A DNA stretch of 64,000 nt from Mucinivorans hirudinis. GTDB taxonomy: Bacteria > Bacteroidota > Bacteroidia > Bacteroidales > Rikenellaceae. Location: positions 186,001 to 250,000 of the forward strand of contig HG934468.1 of NCBI GenBank assembly GCA_000723505.1, given 5' to 3'. Below are positions 33,650 to 42,605 of this stretch, in pieces. Each line of letters begins with the position of its first letter. Position 1 is the stretch's first letter. The notes under the pieces were generated by a model. That model was not told the DNA's origin, made no database searches, and was given only the letters and a program-made list of their open reading frames with translations. The position numbers and the translations under genes were made by a program.

Positions 33650-34948
33650 ATGAAAAGGTTATATATCTTCTTGCTATTATTGACGACATTTGGCGTTTGG
33701 GCTCAGACCGGGTCAAAACGTAATTGGGGAATGTTGCGTCTTCAAGATAGTTCACAGGGGTATGATTCTCTTCTCTATGAGCTGAGAACCAATCAATCAA
33801 CAGAAGCCTTCGACCGCTTCTACAACGAATTTATCGACATCGACCCCAATGAAGTCGATTTGAGTGGTGCGCTGGCGGACGACACCTACGAAAAGAGGTT
33901 GAAGATGATGGCAACCGAGATACAGCTACCTTTTAACCAAATAGTTAAAACATACATCAACGTATATACTCGCCGTAATTTTATAGAAAATATTCTTGGG
34001 CGGGCACAATATTATTTTCCACTTTTCGAGGAGGCGCTTTATAGACATAATTTGCCGATGGAATTGAAAATGTTGCCGGTGATTGAGTCTGCACTGATAC
34101 CTAAAGCGAAAAGCAGTGCGGCAGCTGTGGGATTGTGGCAGTTTATGACCGGCACCGGTAAGTCTTATGGCTTGGAAGTCAATTCGTTTGTTGATGAACG
34201 TTGCGACCCTATAAAGTCCACGGAGGCGGCTTGTAAATTCCTCAAAGATTTATATAGAATGTATGGCGACTGGACGTTGGTAATTGCCGCCTACAACTGC
34301 GGACCGGGTAATGTGAACAAAGCGTTAAAGCGTGTCCCCAATGCCACAACTTATTGGGAAATATATAATTACTTGCCTAGAGAAACCCGTAATTACGTCC
34401 CTTCGTTCATCGCCGCCACATATGCGTATACATTCCATAAGGCGCACGGTTTCTCGCCGGCACAAGCGTTAGACCATCCAATGGCTGTAGATACTTTGAT
34501 GATTGACAGAATGTTACACTTCGACCAAATTTCAACCACGCTTAATATCCCCATAGAGCTGATTCGCGCGCTCAATCCTCAGTATCGTATTGATATTGTC
34601 CCTGCTAAGGGCAGTGTGTATTCGCTTACTCTGCCTCAATCTGCCGTTACTTCTTTCATTGAACGAGAGAGTGACATTTATGCCAAGGACACTCTCTTTC
34701 TTGCTAAATATCTTAATATAAGTAATTTGAATGACGCCGCTCTGCCACGTGAGGGTCGCTCTGTTGGCTCTTCAGCCTCTCGCGGTTCGACAACAGGGAC
34801 AAAGGTTACCTACAAGGTCAAAAAAGGCGATACCCTTGGCAAAATTGCATCAAGCTACAAAGTGAAAGTTGCTGAAATTCAGTCCTGGAATAAGTTGCGA
34901 AATACAAATGTGAAAGTTGGACAAAATCTTACAATATATAGAAAATGA
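33650..34948 (+). CDS. Membrane-bound lytic murein transglycosylase D-like, one LysM domain
   Basis: The 432-residue protein has a signal peptide (1-19), an SLT-type transglycosylase domain with catalytic Glu146 in [25 protein letters not shown], and the [14 protein letters not shown] motif. A single LysM domain (about 386-431, [21 protein letters not shown]) anchors it to peptidoglycan. It cleaves glycan strands to 1,6-anhydro products. A Ser/Gly/Thr-rich linker precedes the LysM domain. Its end overlaps the argF start by 4 nt (ATGA). Confidence 0.93.
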   Translation: MKRLYIFLLLLTTFGVWAQTGSKRNWGMLRLQDSSQGYDSLLYELRTNQSTEAFDRFYNEFIDIDPNEVDLSGALADDTYEKRLKMMATEIQLPFNQIVKTYINVYTRRNFIENILGRAQYYFPLFEEALYRHNLPMELKMLPVIESALIPKAKSSAAAVGLWQFMTGTGKSYGLEVNSFVDERCDPIKSTEAACKFLKDLYRMYGDWTLVIAAYNCGPGNVNKALKRVPNATTYWEIYNYLPRETRNYVPSFIAATYAYTFHKAHGFSPAQALDHPMAVDTLMIDRMLHFDQISTTLNIPIELIRALNPQYRIDIVPAKGSVYSLTLPQSAVTSFIERESDIYAKDTLFLAKYLNISNLNDAALPREGRSVGSSASRGSTTGTKVTYKVKKGDTLGKIASSYKVKVAEIQSWNKLRNTNVKVGQNLTIYRK

Positions 34949-35910
34949 GACATTTGCTAAATATATCTTCGCTTTCTCGCGAGCATATTGAAGAGTTGGT
35001 AGCACTAGCGGCAAAGCTGAAAAGTGATAAAAAGGAGGGTTGTGAAGTTCAACAGCTTCGCGGAAAAAATATAGCTTTACTTTTCGAAAAAGACTCAACC
35101 AGAACCCGTTGTGCATTTGAGGTGGCAGCGTTCGACCAAGGGGCACGGGTAACATATATAGGTAGTAGCGGCTCACAAATCGGTAAGAAAGAGTCGATTC
35201 GCGACACAGCGCGCGTGCTAGGAAGGATGTACGATGGCATAGAGTATCGCGGTTTTGGACAGGAAATTGTTGAAGAATTGGCAAGGTATGCAGGCGTTCC
35301 TGTTTGGAACGGTCTAACAAATGAAAGTCACCCAACACAATTTCTTGCTGACTACTTGACAATTATAGAGCATTCCAAAACAGGTAAACACCTAAAAGTA
35401 TGCTTTTTGGGTACGGCGGATAATAACGTGGCAATGTCGTTGATGGTAGGTTGTGCCAAGGTCGGCATTGAATATTCGGCGGCGGCTCCTGCTAAATACT
35501 TTCCCCGCTCGGAAGTAGTGGATAGATTGCGTTCAGATGGAGCTAAAATGACTATAACAGAGGATGTTGCAGAGGCTGTAAAGGGGGCAGATTTCTTATA
35601 TACCGATGTGTGGGTTTCGATGGGTGAGCCTGAGGAGGTGTGGGCAGAGCGCCTAGCGGAACTTACTCCATATCAGGTGAATAAGCGTGCAATGGAACTA
35701 ACAGGCAACCCAAACTGCAAATTTTTGCACTGCCTGCCGGCATTCCACGACTTAGAGACCAAAGTTGGACAGGAAATTTTAAAAAAATTCGGCATTGCCG
35801 AGATGGAGGTTACGGACGAAGTGTTTGAGAGCGAAGCTTCTATAGTTTTCGACCAGGCGGAAAATCGTATGCACACCATAAAAGCGGTAATGGTTAAATC
35901 GTTGAAATAA
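34945..35910 (+). CDS. argF: Ornithine carbamoyltransferase
   Basis: The 321-residue enzyme transfers a carbamoyl group to ornithine to give citrulline. It shows the carbamoyl-phosphate site STRTR (51-55), HPTQ (129-132), the ornithine-binding segment DVWVSMG (SMG 225-227) and HCLPAFHD (262-269). These are the canonical ornithine-type motifs and differ from the N-acyl-ornithine transcarbamylase type known in Bacteroides and relatives. It overlaps mltD by 4 nt and the DUF2007 gene by 1 nt. Whether it works in synthesis or in arginine breakdown cannot be decided here. Confidence 0.94.
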   Translation: MRHLLNISSLSREHIEELVALAAKLKSDKKEGCEVQQLRGKNIALLFEKDSTRTRCAFEVAAFDQGARVTYIGSSGSQIGKKESIRDTARVLGRMYDGIEYRGFGQEIVEELARYAGVPVWNGLTNESHPTQFLADYLTIIEHSKTGKHLKVCFLGTADNNVAMSLMVGCAKVGIEYSAAAPAKYFPRSEVVDRLRSDGAKMTITEDVAEAVKGADFLYTDVWVSMGEPEEVWAERLAELTPYQVNKRAMELTGNPNCKFLHCLPAFHDLETKVGQEILKKFGIAEMEVTDEVFESEASIVFDQAENRMHTIKAVMVKSLK

Positions 35911-36116
35911 TGGAAACAGTTGTAGTAAAGGAGTATAGCTCTGTAACTGAGGCGTATATTGACAGAGGTCTTTTGGAGTCTAATGGTATTGACTCTGAAA
36001 TTAATGGCGAGACGTGGGCGGGGCTTTACCCAAATATGCCTATGGTAGCACCTGTTAGTCTGATAGTTAGGACGGAAGACGAAGCGCTTGCAAAGGAGTT
36101 ATTGAAAGTCGAGTAG
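35910..36116 (+). CDS. DUF2007-family small protein
   Basis: This 68-residue protein has the DUF2007 pattern: VVVKEYSSVTEAYIDRGLLESNGIDSEI followed by a Gly/Pro loop and SLIVRTEDEALAKELL. Such proteins resemble the ferredoxin-like domain of small signal-transducing proteins; function unknown. It is coupled to argF (TAATG) and ends directly at the bioF start codon. Confidence 0.88.
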   Translation: METVVVKEYSSVTEAYIDRGLLESNGIDSEINGETWAGLYPNMPMVAPVSLIVRTEDEALAKELLKVE

Positions 36117-37214
36117 TTGCTTAGAGATGCAGAAATATTAGCGGAGCTTGGAAGAGGCGGGTCATTGCGCAAATTGCGTGATGTGAGAGTTTATGGAGCT
36201 TTTATTGAGGTGGGAGGAGAGAAATATGTCAACCTCTCCTCAAATGATTATTTAGGATTGAGTGATAGTGAGTTACAGAAAGAGTTTTTTGAAAAGGTAG
36301 ACTTTGATGAGTTTTTGATGAGCAATCCCAGTTCTCGATTAATGACGGGTAACTCATTGGATTATATGATTCTAGAAGGTGAGATTGCTCAGTTCCACGG
36401 CTTTGAAACTGCGCTGGTTGTCGGTTCAGGTTTTTTGTTGAATAGTGGTGTATTGCCGGCAATTACGACAAATAAGGATTTGATTGTCTGCGATAAATTT
36501 ATGCACGCAAGCCTAATTGACGGAGTACGTCTATCGTCGGCGCGTTTGGAGAGGTTTCGGCATAATGATATTGAACATCTTGAATGCATCCTGCAAAAAG
36601 CTGATGCCGAAAGAATTATTGTTGCAACCGAAAGTGTGTTTAGTATGGATGGCGACATTGCGCCTTTGCGCGAGATTGCGGCGTTGCAGAAAAAGTACGA
36701 TTTTGAGTTCTATCTGGACGAGGCTCACGCTGTTGGGGTATTTGGAAGGAATGGTTGCGGTATGTCGGCGGCGGTGGAGGGCTTGCGGGTAGATTATTTG
36801 GTTGGAACAATGGGAAAGGCGTTTTGTTCGCAGGGTGGATACGTTGCTTGTTCTTATCAGATTAAAGAGTTGTTAATTAATAAAATGCGTACTCTTATCT
36901 ACTCTACTGCATTGCCCCCTATTTCGCTAAAATGGTCGTTATTTGTGTTAGAGAAAATGGGGGATTTGCAGGCGCGAAGAGAACATCTTTTTGAGTTGAT
37001 TTCGCTGATGGGAGGTGAGTCTCAAATTATTCCTTATATTATTGGTTTTAATGAAGATACGCTTGCAAAAGCTAAGTGGTTGCAAGAGAGAGGTTTTTGG
37101 GCAACGGCAATTCGCCAACCGACCGTGCCTGCCGGAACATCAAGGTTGAGATTTTCTTTAAGTGCAACTCATAGTACAGAGCAAATAAAGGAGTTATGCA
37201 GATTGATTGGATAG
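36117..37214 (+). CDS. bioF: 8-amino-7-oxononanoate synthase
   Basis: BioF is the PLP enzyme that joins pimeloyl-ACP and alanine in biotin synthesis. The 365-residue protein shows YVNLSSNDYLGLS, the DEAHAVGVFG motif (201-210) and the PLP lysine in VGTMGKAFCSQGG (Lys234). The only start that keeps the full N-terminus is a TTG directly after the TAG of the DUF2007 gene; the next in-frame ATG would delete about 67 residues. The protein is shorter than many BioF but complete across the fold. First gene of a bioF-G-C-D operon. Confidence 0.93.
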   Translation: MLRDAEILAELGRGGSLRKLRDVRVYGAFIEVGGEKYVNLSSNDYLGLSDSELQKEFFEKVDFDEFLMSNPSSRLMTGNSLDYMILEGEIAQFHGFETALVVGSGFLLNSGVLPAITTNKDLIVCDKFMHASLIDGVRLSSARLERFRHNDIEHLECILQKADAERIIVATESVFSMDGDIAPLREIAALQKKYDFEFYLDEAHAVGVFGRNGCGMSAAVEGLRVDYLVGTMGKAFCSQGGYVACSYQIKELLINKMRTLIYSTALPPISLKWSLFVLEKMGDLQARREHLFELISLMGGESQIIPYIIGFNEDTLAKAKWLQERGFWATAIRQPTVPAGTSRLRFSLSATHSTEQIKELCRLIG

Positions 37215-37798
37215 TAAAAAATGGCAATGATAAACTTTTAGTAGTGGTGTTGGGTTGGGCTGCTGACCCTACTATGGTGGCAAGTGTGGTTGAGTTACGA
37301 AAAGATTTTGATATTGTTTGCATTTACGATTTTCGCGAGATAAGAAGTTTGGATACGTTGGGCAACTACCCTGAAATTCATTTGATTGCGTGGTCGTATG
37401 GAGTTTGGGCGGCAGAGCAGATTTTGCCCGAAATGGATTTTGCAAGTGCAGTTGCCGTAAATGGCACACCGCTGCCTGTTGATGATGAATTTGGCATTCA
37501 AAAAAAGATTTTTGAATTGACAGTCAATAATATAAACATCTCTAAATTTGAGCAGCGGATGTGTTTCGGGATGAGAGAAACAGTGAAAATTAGACGTCCG
37601 GAAAATGAGTGCATTGATGAATTGCGGGCATTGCAAAAATATTTTCAAAATCCATACAAAGTGTCCATAAAATGGAGCAAGGCAGTTGTTGGTGGGCGAG
37701 ATTTAATTTTTCCGCCTGAAAAGCAACTAAAGTACTGGAATAGCAATAATACGGAGGTAGATTATAGGCAAAACGCACCGCATTTTATTGGAATATGA
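37196..37798 (+). CDS. bioG: Pimeloyl-ACP methyl ester esterase BioG
   Basis: BioG (DUF452) is an alpha/beta hydrolase that removes the methyl ester from pimeloyl-ACP methyl ester. The 200-residue protein has the nucleophile elbow AWSYGVW with Ser67 and a C-terminal His196 in APHFIGI; the acid is probably the Asp of VVGGRDLIFPPEKQL. The start overlaps the bioF end by 19 nt and its end overlaps bioC by 4 nt. BioG replaces BioH in many Bacteroidota. Confidence 0.92.
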   Translation: MQIDWIVKNGNDKLLVVVLGWAADPTMVASVVELRKDFDIVCIYDFREIRSLDTLGNYPEIHLIAWSYGVWAAEQILPEMDFASAVAVNGTPLPVDDEFGIQKKIFELTVNNINISKFEQRMCFGMRETVKIRRPENECIDELRALQKYFQNPYKVSIKWSKAVVGGRDLIFPPEKQLKYWNSNNTEVDYRQNAPHFIGI

Positions 37799-38499
37799 GG
37801 GACAAAGATTTAATTGAAAGGCGTTTTGCAAAGGCGCTAAGCCGTTACCATACAATGGCAGTTGTGCAACGAAGCATAGCTGAGCGACTTGCAGAACTTA
37901 TACCTTCGGATTTAGAAGCGCGAAATGCTTATGAAATAGGAGCAGGAAGCGGTTTTTTGACATATAAACTGCTCGAGCGTTATCCGAATGTTCAGTTGAT
38001 TGCTAATGATATAACGGATAAGAGCGAAATCTTTCTCCCGAGTGATGTTACTTTTATTAAAGGAGATGGGGAGGCTGTGCCGCTACCTGCCAAAATTGAT
38101 TTGATTGCCTCTGCCTCCACCGTGCAGTGGTTTGACGATTTGCCCGAGTTTATTATAAAATCTTATAATGCGTTGAATGACTGTGGAATAATTGCTGTTT
38201 CGACTTTCGGAAAAAAGAACTTCAGGGAGTTGGGCGAGCAGCTGGATTACTACTCGAAAGAGGAGTTAGAAAACGTTTTTAAGAGCGTCGGGTTTGAGGT
38301 TTTGATTTGCGAAGATTGGCAAGAACAGATGGATTTTGAAACTCCTATGGAAGTTTTGCAACACATTAAAGCTACTGGAGTTAATGCGTTGCACAAGGCT
38401 AAATGGACCAGATGCGAACTAGAAAAATTCATTGCTAATTACCCGCAGCCTGCTACCTTGACCTTCCATCCTATTATAATTGTGGCAAAAAAATGTTAG
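37795..38499 (+). CDS. bioC: Malonyl-ACP O-methyltransferase BioC
   Basis: This 234-residue SAM-dependent methyltransferase methylates malonyl-ACP so that fatty acid synthesis can make the pimeloyl chain. It begins RRFAKALSRYHTMAVVQRSIAERL, typical of BioC, and has motif I YEIGAGSGFLTYKL (46-59) and SASTVQWFDDLPEF. Between bioG and bioD, with short overlaps on both sides. Confidence 0.93.
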   Translation: MRDKDLIERRFAKALSRYHTMAVVQRSIAERLAELIPSDLEARNAYEIGAGSGFLTYKLLERYPNVQLIANDITDKSEIFLPSDVTFIKGDGEAVPLPAKIDLIASASTVQWFDDLPEFIIKSYNALNDCGIIAVSTFGKKNFRELGEQLDYYSKEELENVFKSVGFEVLICEDWQEQMDFETPMEVLQHIKATGVNALHKAKWTRCELEKFIANYPQPATLTFHPIIIVAKKC

Positions 38500-39131
38500 A
38501 AAAAGGAATATATTTTGTTACGGGAATCGACACGGATGCCGGCAAGAGTTATGCAACGGCTATTTTGGCAAAAAAAAACATTGAAAGCGGCAAAAGTGTT
38601 ATTACCCAGAAGTTTATACAGACAGGTTGTTCGGATACAATCTCCGAAGATGTGCTGACTCACCGCCGAATAATGGGCTTGCCGCTTCAAGATGTTGATA
38701 TTCAGGGCGCTACATCGCCTCAGATATTCAAATTTCCGGCTTCGCCTCACCTTGCAGCAAGGCTCGAAAATAGAGAAATAGACCTCAATAAAATCAAAGA
38801 ATGGACAAAAATACTTGCTCAAAAGTATGACATTGTTTTGATTGAAGGTGCGGGCGGACTGCTTGTGCCGATAACGGAGAATTACTTGACAGCCGATTAT
38901 ATTACTGACAATAAGTTGAATGTAATTATTGTGACCTCGCCCAGGTTGGGGAGCATAAACCACACACTGCTCACGATGGAGGTCTGCAAGGCAAGGAATA
39001 TTGCTATCAGTGCGCTTGTTTACAACCACTTTCCGCCTGATGCCAACAAAATAATCGCAGATGATACGCTCTGCTTCCTAAAAAAACGCTACCCTGATAT
39101 TCCTATATATGAAACAGAGTTTATTAAATAG
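38493..39131 (+). CDS. bioD: Dethiobiotin synthase
   Basis: BioD closes the ureido ring of dethiobiotin using CO2 and ATP. The 212-residue protein has the P-loop GIDTDAGKS (11-19), KFIQTG, IEGAGGLLVP and the SALVYNHFP segment. It overlaps bioC by 7 nt and the CPBP protease gene by 23 nt. bioA and bioB, needed for the pathway, are not in this window. Confidence 0.95.
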   Translation: MLEKGIYFVTGIDTDAGKSYATAILAKKNIESGKSVITQKFIQTGCSDTISEDVLTHRRIMGLPLQDVDIQGATSPQIFKFPASPHLAARLENREIDLNKIKEWTKILAQKYDIVLIEGAGGLLVPITENYLTADYITDNKLNVIIVTSPRLGSINHTLLTMEVCKARNIAISALVYNHFPPDANKIIADDTLCFLKKRYPDIPIYETEFIK

Positions 39132-39882
39132 TATCGCGCTGATTTCAATAATTTTGCTGTTTATGACGGCAAATATGGCTGTAAGCTGGTTGATAGCTCG
39201 CTATTTTGCTGAGCTTAGTAATGGGGTTGTTGCCTTTATAAGTTACTCTTCATCTGCGCTTTTGACTACAATATACACCTTCGCAATCAGCCGAGTTACA
39301 CACATATCCGTACCCTCACTAAAAATCGAGATTCGCAAACTCAACCCACGGTTAATTGTGGCAGGGTTTGTGTTGATTTTGGCTATAAATATAGTAATAA
39401 GCCCCTTGGAAGAGTTCATCCCTGATGTTTATTTGGACGTTTTGGATAAATATATGAACTACGGTTTTTGGGCGATGTTGGTGGCGGTGGCGGTGGCGCC
39501 CATTTTCGAGGAGTTTTTGTTTAGAGGGGTGATACAGACGAATTTAATTGCTCACTTTGGAGTTATAAAAGGGATAATTTTTGGGGCGGTAATCTTTGGG
39601 GCAATGCACATCGTGCCTCAGCAGGCACTAAATGCTGCAGGCGTCGGTTTGATTCTCGGTTCGATTTACTACTTGACCGGTTCGCTTAACACCGTAATAG
39701 CTATTCACTTTATTAACAATGGGTTTACCTATTTACTCTTTATGCTATTTTCGGACACCAATCAGCTGGAAGAGTATCTATTCGAGAACACTACAATTCA
39801 CATTATTGCATACGCTACTTCATTGATTTTATTGATTTTAGCAGGAGGCAGGGTTATATATAAAGTGAAATCTGAAAAATGA
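39109..39882 (+). CDS. CPBP-family intramembrane metalloprotease
   Basis: This 257-residue protein has about seven hydrophobic helices and the three CPBP motifs: EEFLFRG (Glu134, Glu135, Arg139), FGAMHIVPQQ and a His in AIHFINNG. CPBP (CAAX protease and bacteriocin-processing) proteins are membrane-embedded proteases; the substrate is unknown. It overlaps bioD by 23 nt and coaD by 4 nt, so it is read as part of the same mRNA. Confidence 0.9.
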   Translation: MKQSLLNSIALISIILLFMTANMAVSWLIARYFAELSNGVVAFISYSSSALLTTIYTFAISRVTHISVPSLKIEIRKLNPRLIVAGFVLILAINIVISPLEEFIPDVYLDVLDKYMNYGFWAMLVAVAVAPIFEEFLFRGVIQTNLIAHFGVIKGIIFGAVIFGAMHIVPQQALNAAGVGLILGSIYYLTGSLNTVIAIHFINNGFTYLLFMLFSDTNQLEEYLFENTTIHIIAYATSLILLILAGGRVIYKVKSEK

Positions 39883-40346
39883 AACAGGCTATCTTTCCCG
39901 GTTCTTTCGACCCCTTTACCCGCGCACACGAAGATATCGTGCGCAGAGGGATGGCTATTTTTGACAAAATAATCATTGCTGTCGGAGAAAATATTGATAA
40001 AAAATCACTGCTAACCACTGATGCTAAGGTGGGTTTGATTGAGGAGGTTTTTGCGAATGATGGTAGAATAGAAGTAGTTCGCTATTCAGGATTGACAGCA
40101 ACCCTATGTAGGCAACTATCAATCAACAATATACTCAGGGGAGTGCGGGGAGGTAAGGATTTTGAGTACGAAAGTAATATTGAGGCAATTAATCGAATGC
40201 TGAATCCTGAAATAGAAACAATTATATTGCTAACTGCTCCGGAATTTGCAGCCATATCTTCTTCGGCTGTGAGGGAGATTATCCATCACGGAGGAAATTG
40301 CGAAAAATTTATGAGCCAAGGTATTGATTTACGGAAATATTTATAA
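39879..40346 (+). CDS. coaD: Phosphopantetheine adenylyltransferase
   Basis: CoaD makes dephospho-CoA from 4'-phosphopantetheine and ATP. The 155-residue protein has FPGSFDPFTRAHEDIVRRG (nucleotidyltransferase T/HxxH site), LRGVRGGKDFEYE and AISSSAVREI. Length and motifs are standard. It overlaps the upstream CPBP gene by 4 nt. Confidence 0.97.
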   Translation: MKQAIFPGSFDPFTRAHEDIVRRGMAIFDKIIIAVGENIDKKSLLTTDAKVGLIEEVFANDGRIEVVRYSGLTATLCRQLSINNILRGVRGGKDFEYESNIEAINRMLNPEIETIILLTAPEFAAISSSAVREIIHHGGNCEKFMSQGIDLRKYL

Positions 40347-40409
40347 TTTTGTGAGGTGGGAAGAGTGGGAATCTCAGTGGTTTTGAGACGAAGTAATAAC
40401 AATAAAAAT

Positions 40410-41954
40410 ATGACACAAGAGGAACTATTCAAAAAGTTGATTTCGCATTGTAAGGAGTATGGTTTTATCTTTCCGAGCAGTGAAATTTACGATGGTCTGG
40501 CGGCTGTCTATGACTACGGGCAGTTGGGGGTAGAGCTTAAAAACAATATCAAAAGGTATTGGTGGGACGCAATGACCAAGCTCAATGACAATATTGTGGG
40601 CATTGATGCGGCGATATTTATGCACCCGCGTACGTGGGAGGCATCGGGGCACGTGGGAGCGTTCAACGACCCTCTTATCGACAATCGCGATAGCAAGAAA
40701 CGCTATCGTGCAGATGTGCTCATCGAAGAGTGGATTGCAAAGCAGGAGGAGAAAATCGTAAAAGAGGTTGAAAAAGCGGCAAAACGTTTCGGCGAATCTT
40801 TCAGCGAGGAGCAGTTTAGAGCGACAAACGGACGTGTTTTGGAGCTACAACAAAGGATTGACGAAACGACAGAAAGAATGGCTAAATCCCTTACAGATAA
40901 TGACTTGGATGGGGTTAAGCAGATAATTGTCGATTTGGAAATTGTATGCCCAATCTCGGGCACGCGCAATTGGACAGATGTTCGTCAGTTCAATCTGATG
41001 TTCGAGACTAAGATGGGGGCTTCGGCTGAGGCGGCTTCGACAATCTACCTCCGTCCCGAGACGGCACAGGGCATTTTTGTGAACTTTCTGAATGTGCAAA
41101 AGAGCGGGCGTATGAAAATTCCATTCGGTATCGCGCAGATTGGCAAGGCATTCCGCAATGAAATTGTGGCGCGACAGTTCATTTTCCGTATGAAGGAGTT
41201 CGAACAGATGGAGATGCAGTTTTTCATTGCGCCCGGAACGGAGTTGGAGTGGTATGAGCATTGGAAACAGTTCCGTATGCGTTGGCATCAGGCGTTGGGC
41301 TTTGGTGAACAGCACTATAAGTTCCACAATCATGCGAAATTAGCACACTATGCAAATGCGGCGTGCGATATTGAATATGAGTTTCCGTTCGGCTTCAAAG
41401 AGGTGGAGGGTATACACTCACGCACAGACTTCGACTTGGGTAACCACCAAAAATTCTCCGGCAAAAAGATTCAATATTTCGATACTGAGAAGGGTGAAAG
41501 CTATGTGCCATTTGTGGTTGAGACCTCAATCGGCGTGGATCGTATGTTTTTGCAAGTAATGTCTGCTTCGTTGAAAGAAGAAAAACTCGAAAATGGCGAG
41601 GAGCGGACTGTTTTGGCTATTCCCGCGCCGATTGCGCCGGTTAAAGTGGCTGTACTTCCGTTAGTTAAGAAAGATGGGCTGCCTGAAATGGCGCGTGCGA
41701 TTATCAATGACTTGAAGTTTGAACACAACTGTCAGTACGATGAAAAGGACTCAATCGGTAAACGCTATCGCCGCCAGGATGCTATTGGCACGCCTTTCTG
41801 CATTACAATAGACCACCAATCTCTTGAAGACAAAACCGTTACAATTCGCCACCGCGACTCAATGACACAGGAGCGCGTTTCGATAGATGCTGTTGCGGGA
41901 ATAATTGGAGAGGCGGTAAATATGAAGTCGCTTTTGCAATCGATTATTAAATAG
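40410..41954 (+). CDS. glyS: Glycyl-tRNA synthetase (alpha2 type)
   Basis: This 514-residue class-II synthetase of the eukaryote-like dimeric type charges tRNA-Gly. It shows YDGLAAVYDYGQLGVELKNNI, the motif 2 region YLRPETAQGIFVNF with FGIAQIGKAFRNEI, FEQMEMQFF, and motif 3 ETSIGVDRMFL. The C-terminal anticodon-binding domain is complete. I chose the ATG at 40410; 18 extra codons upstream are not conserved-looking. Last gene of the run that starts at parA. Confidence 0.97.
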   Translation: MTQEELFKKLISHCKEYGFIFPSSEIYDGLAAVYDYGQLGVELKNNIKRYWWDAMTKLNDNIVGIDAAIFMHPRTWEASGHVGAFNDPLIDNRDSKKRYRADVLIEEWIAKQEEKIVKEVEKAAKRFGESFSEEQFRATNGRVLELQQRIDETTERMAKSLTDNDLDGVKQIIVDLEIVCPISGTRNWTDVRQFNLMFETKMGASAEAASTIYLRPETAQGIFVNFLNVQKSGRMKIPFGIAQIGKAFRNEIVARQFIFRMKEFEQMEMQFFIAPGTELEWYEHWKQFRMRWHQALGFGEQHYKFHNHAKLAHYANAACDIEYEFPFGFKEVEGIHSRTDFDLGNHQKFSGKKIQYFDTEKGESYVPFVVETSIGVDRMFLQVMSASLKEEKLENGEERTVLAIPAPIAPVKVAVLPLVKKDGLPEMARAIINDLKFEHNCQYDEKDSIGKRYRRQDAIGTPFCITIDHQSLEDKTVTIRHRDSMTQERVSIDAVAGIIGEAVNMKSLLQSIIK

Positions 41955-41982
41955 ACTTGTTTGAACTGCTAAAAATCAATAA

Positions 41983-42198
41983 ATCACCATCTTGGACTAT
42001 TCAGAGGAATCTGTTAGCGCATTGTTTATAAAGGCAATAATTAAAATATCAACACCAAGGTGTGCATACAAAAAAGAAAAAAACGAAGAAGAAATTCGCA
42101 TTATCTGTGTTGCTTGCTCCAGACCGAAGAAACTATTGTGGTTGGCTGTTCCTTCTGACGACATTGATTGTTGGAAGCAAAAACTTGGCTTGGAATAA
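41983..42198 (+). pseudogene. C-terminal fragment of a UvrD-like helicase
   Basis: A frame of 71 codons with a stop just upstream and no good start encodes EEEIRIICVACSRPKKLLWLAVP, a form of the conserved late UvrD/Rep helicase motif (normally RLLYVAxTRAKxxLxL). It ends naturally 22 residues later. Everything upstream of this part is missing. Helicases with this kind of tail occur in several defence systems, but nothing here shows which family it came from. Confidence 0.5.
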
Positions 42199-42204
42199 TT
42201 TCAA

Positions 42205-42605
42205 TCCATAACATCTCTTATATAATGATAAGGGTTCTACAGGATTTCGTGTGAGAATAGTTATCTTTGCCGAATGACAGCAACCGAAGTATTGAGTAAA
42301 TTATTATTGCCTAGGAGTAGTGATTGGTCGATAGGCAGTGTAGACATCGACGAGCAAAACGAGGAAGTTCGTATTGAGCTTGTCTATAACAATGAAATGG
42401 TAAATACGGAATTGTAAATGCGATACTAACCAGCTCAAGTAATGCAAGGGCAGAGAGGTTAAACAGCTCTATCGAAGAGATAAAAAGAATAGGCAGAGGA
42501 TACCATAAATTTGAGAACTTCAGAACCGCAATATTATTCTTCAATGCAAACCTCAAACTTCGCCCACACGAAAACCAGTAGAACCATGATAAGAGATGTT
42601 ATGGA
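42205..42605. mobile_element. Remnant of an ISL3-type insertion sequence with terminal inverted repeats
   Basis: Positions 42205-42221 and 42589-42605 are perfect 17-bp inverted repeats; inner GGTTCTAC/GTAGAACC matches extend them. They enclose an internally deleted transposase (42274-42581). Total 401 bp, far shorter than a full element of this type. Confidence 0.7.
42274..42581 (+). pseudogene. ISL3-family transposase, internally deleted and frameshifted
   Basis: An ATG-started frame of 47 codons (MTATEVLSKLLLPRSSDWSI, then DIDEQNEEVRIELVY) ends at a stop at 42415. The C-terminal part continues in another frame from 42417: SNARAERLNSSIEEIKRIGRGYHKFENFRTAILFF, the unmistakable C-terminal block of ISL3-type DDE transposases, with a stop at 42579-42581. 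About three quarters of the protein, including the catalytic triad, is gone. It cannot be active. Confidence 0.75.
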
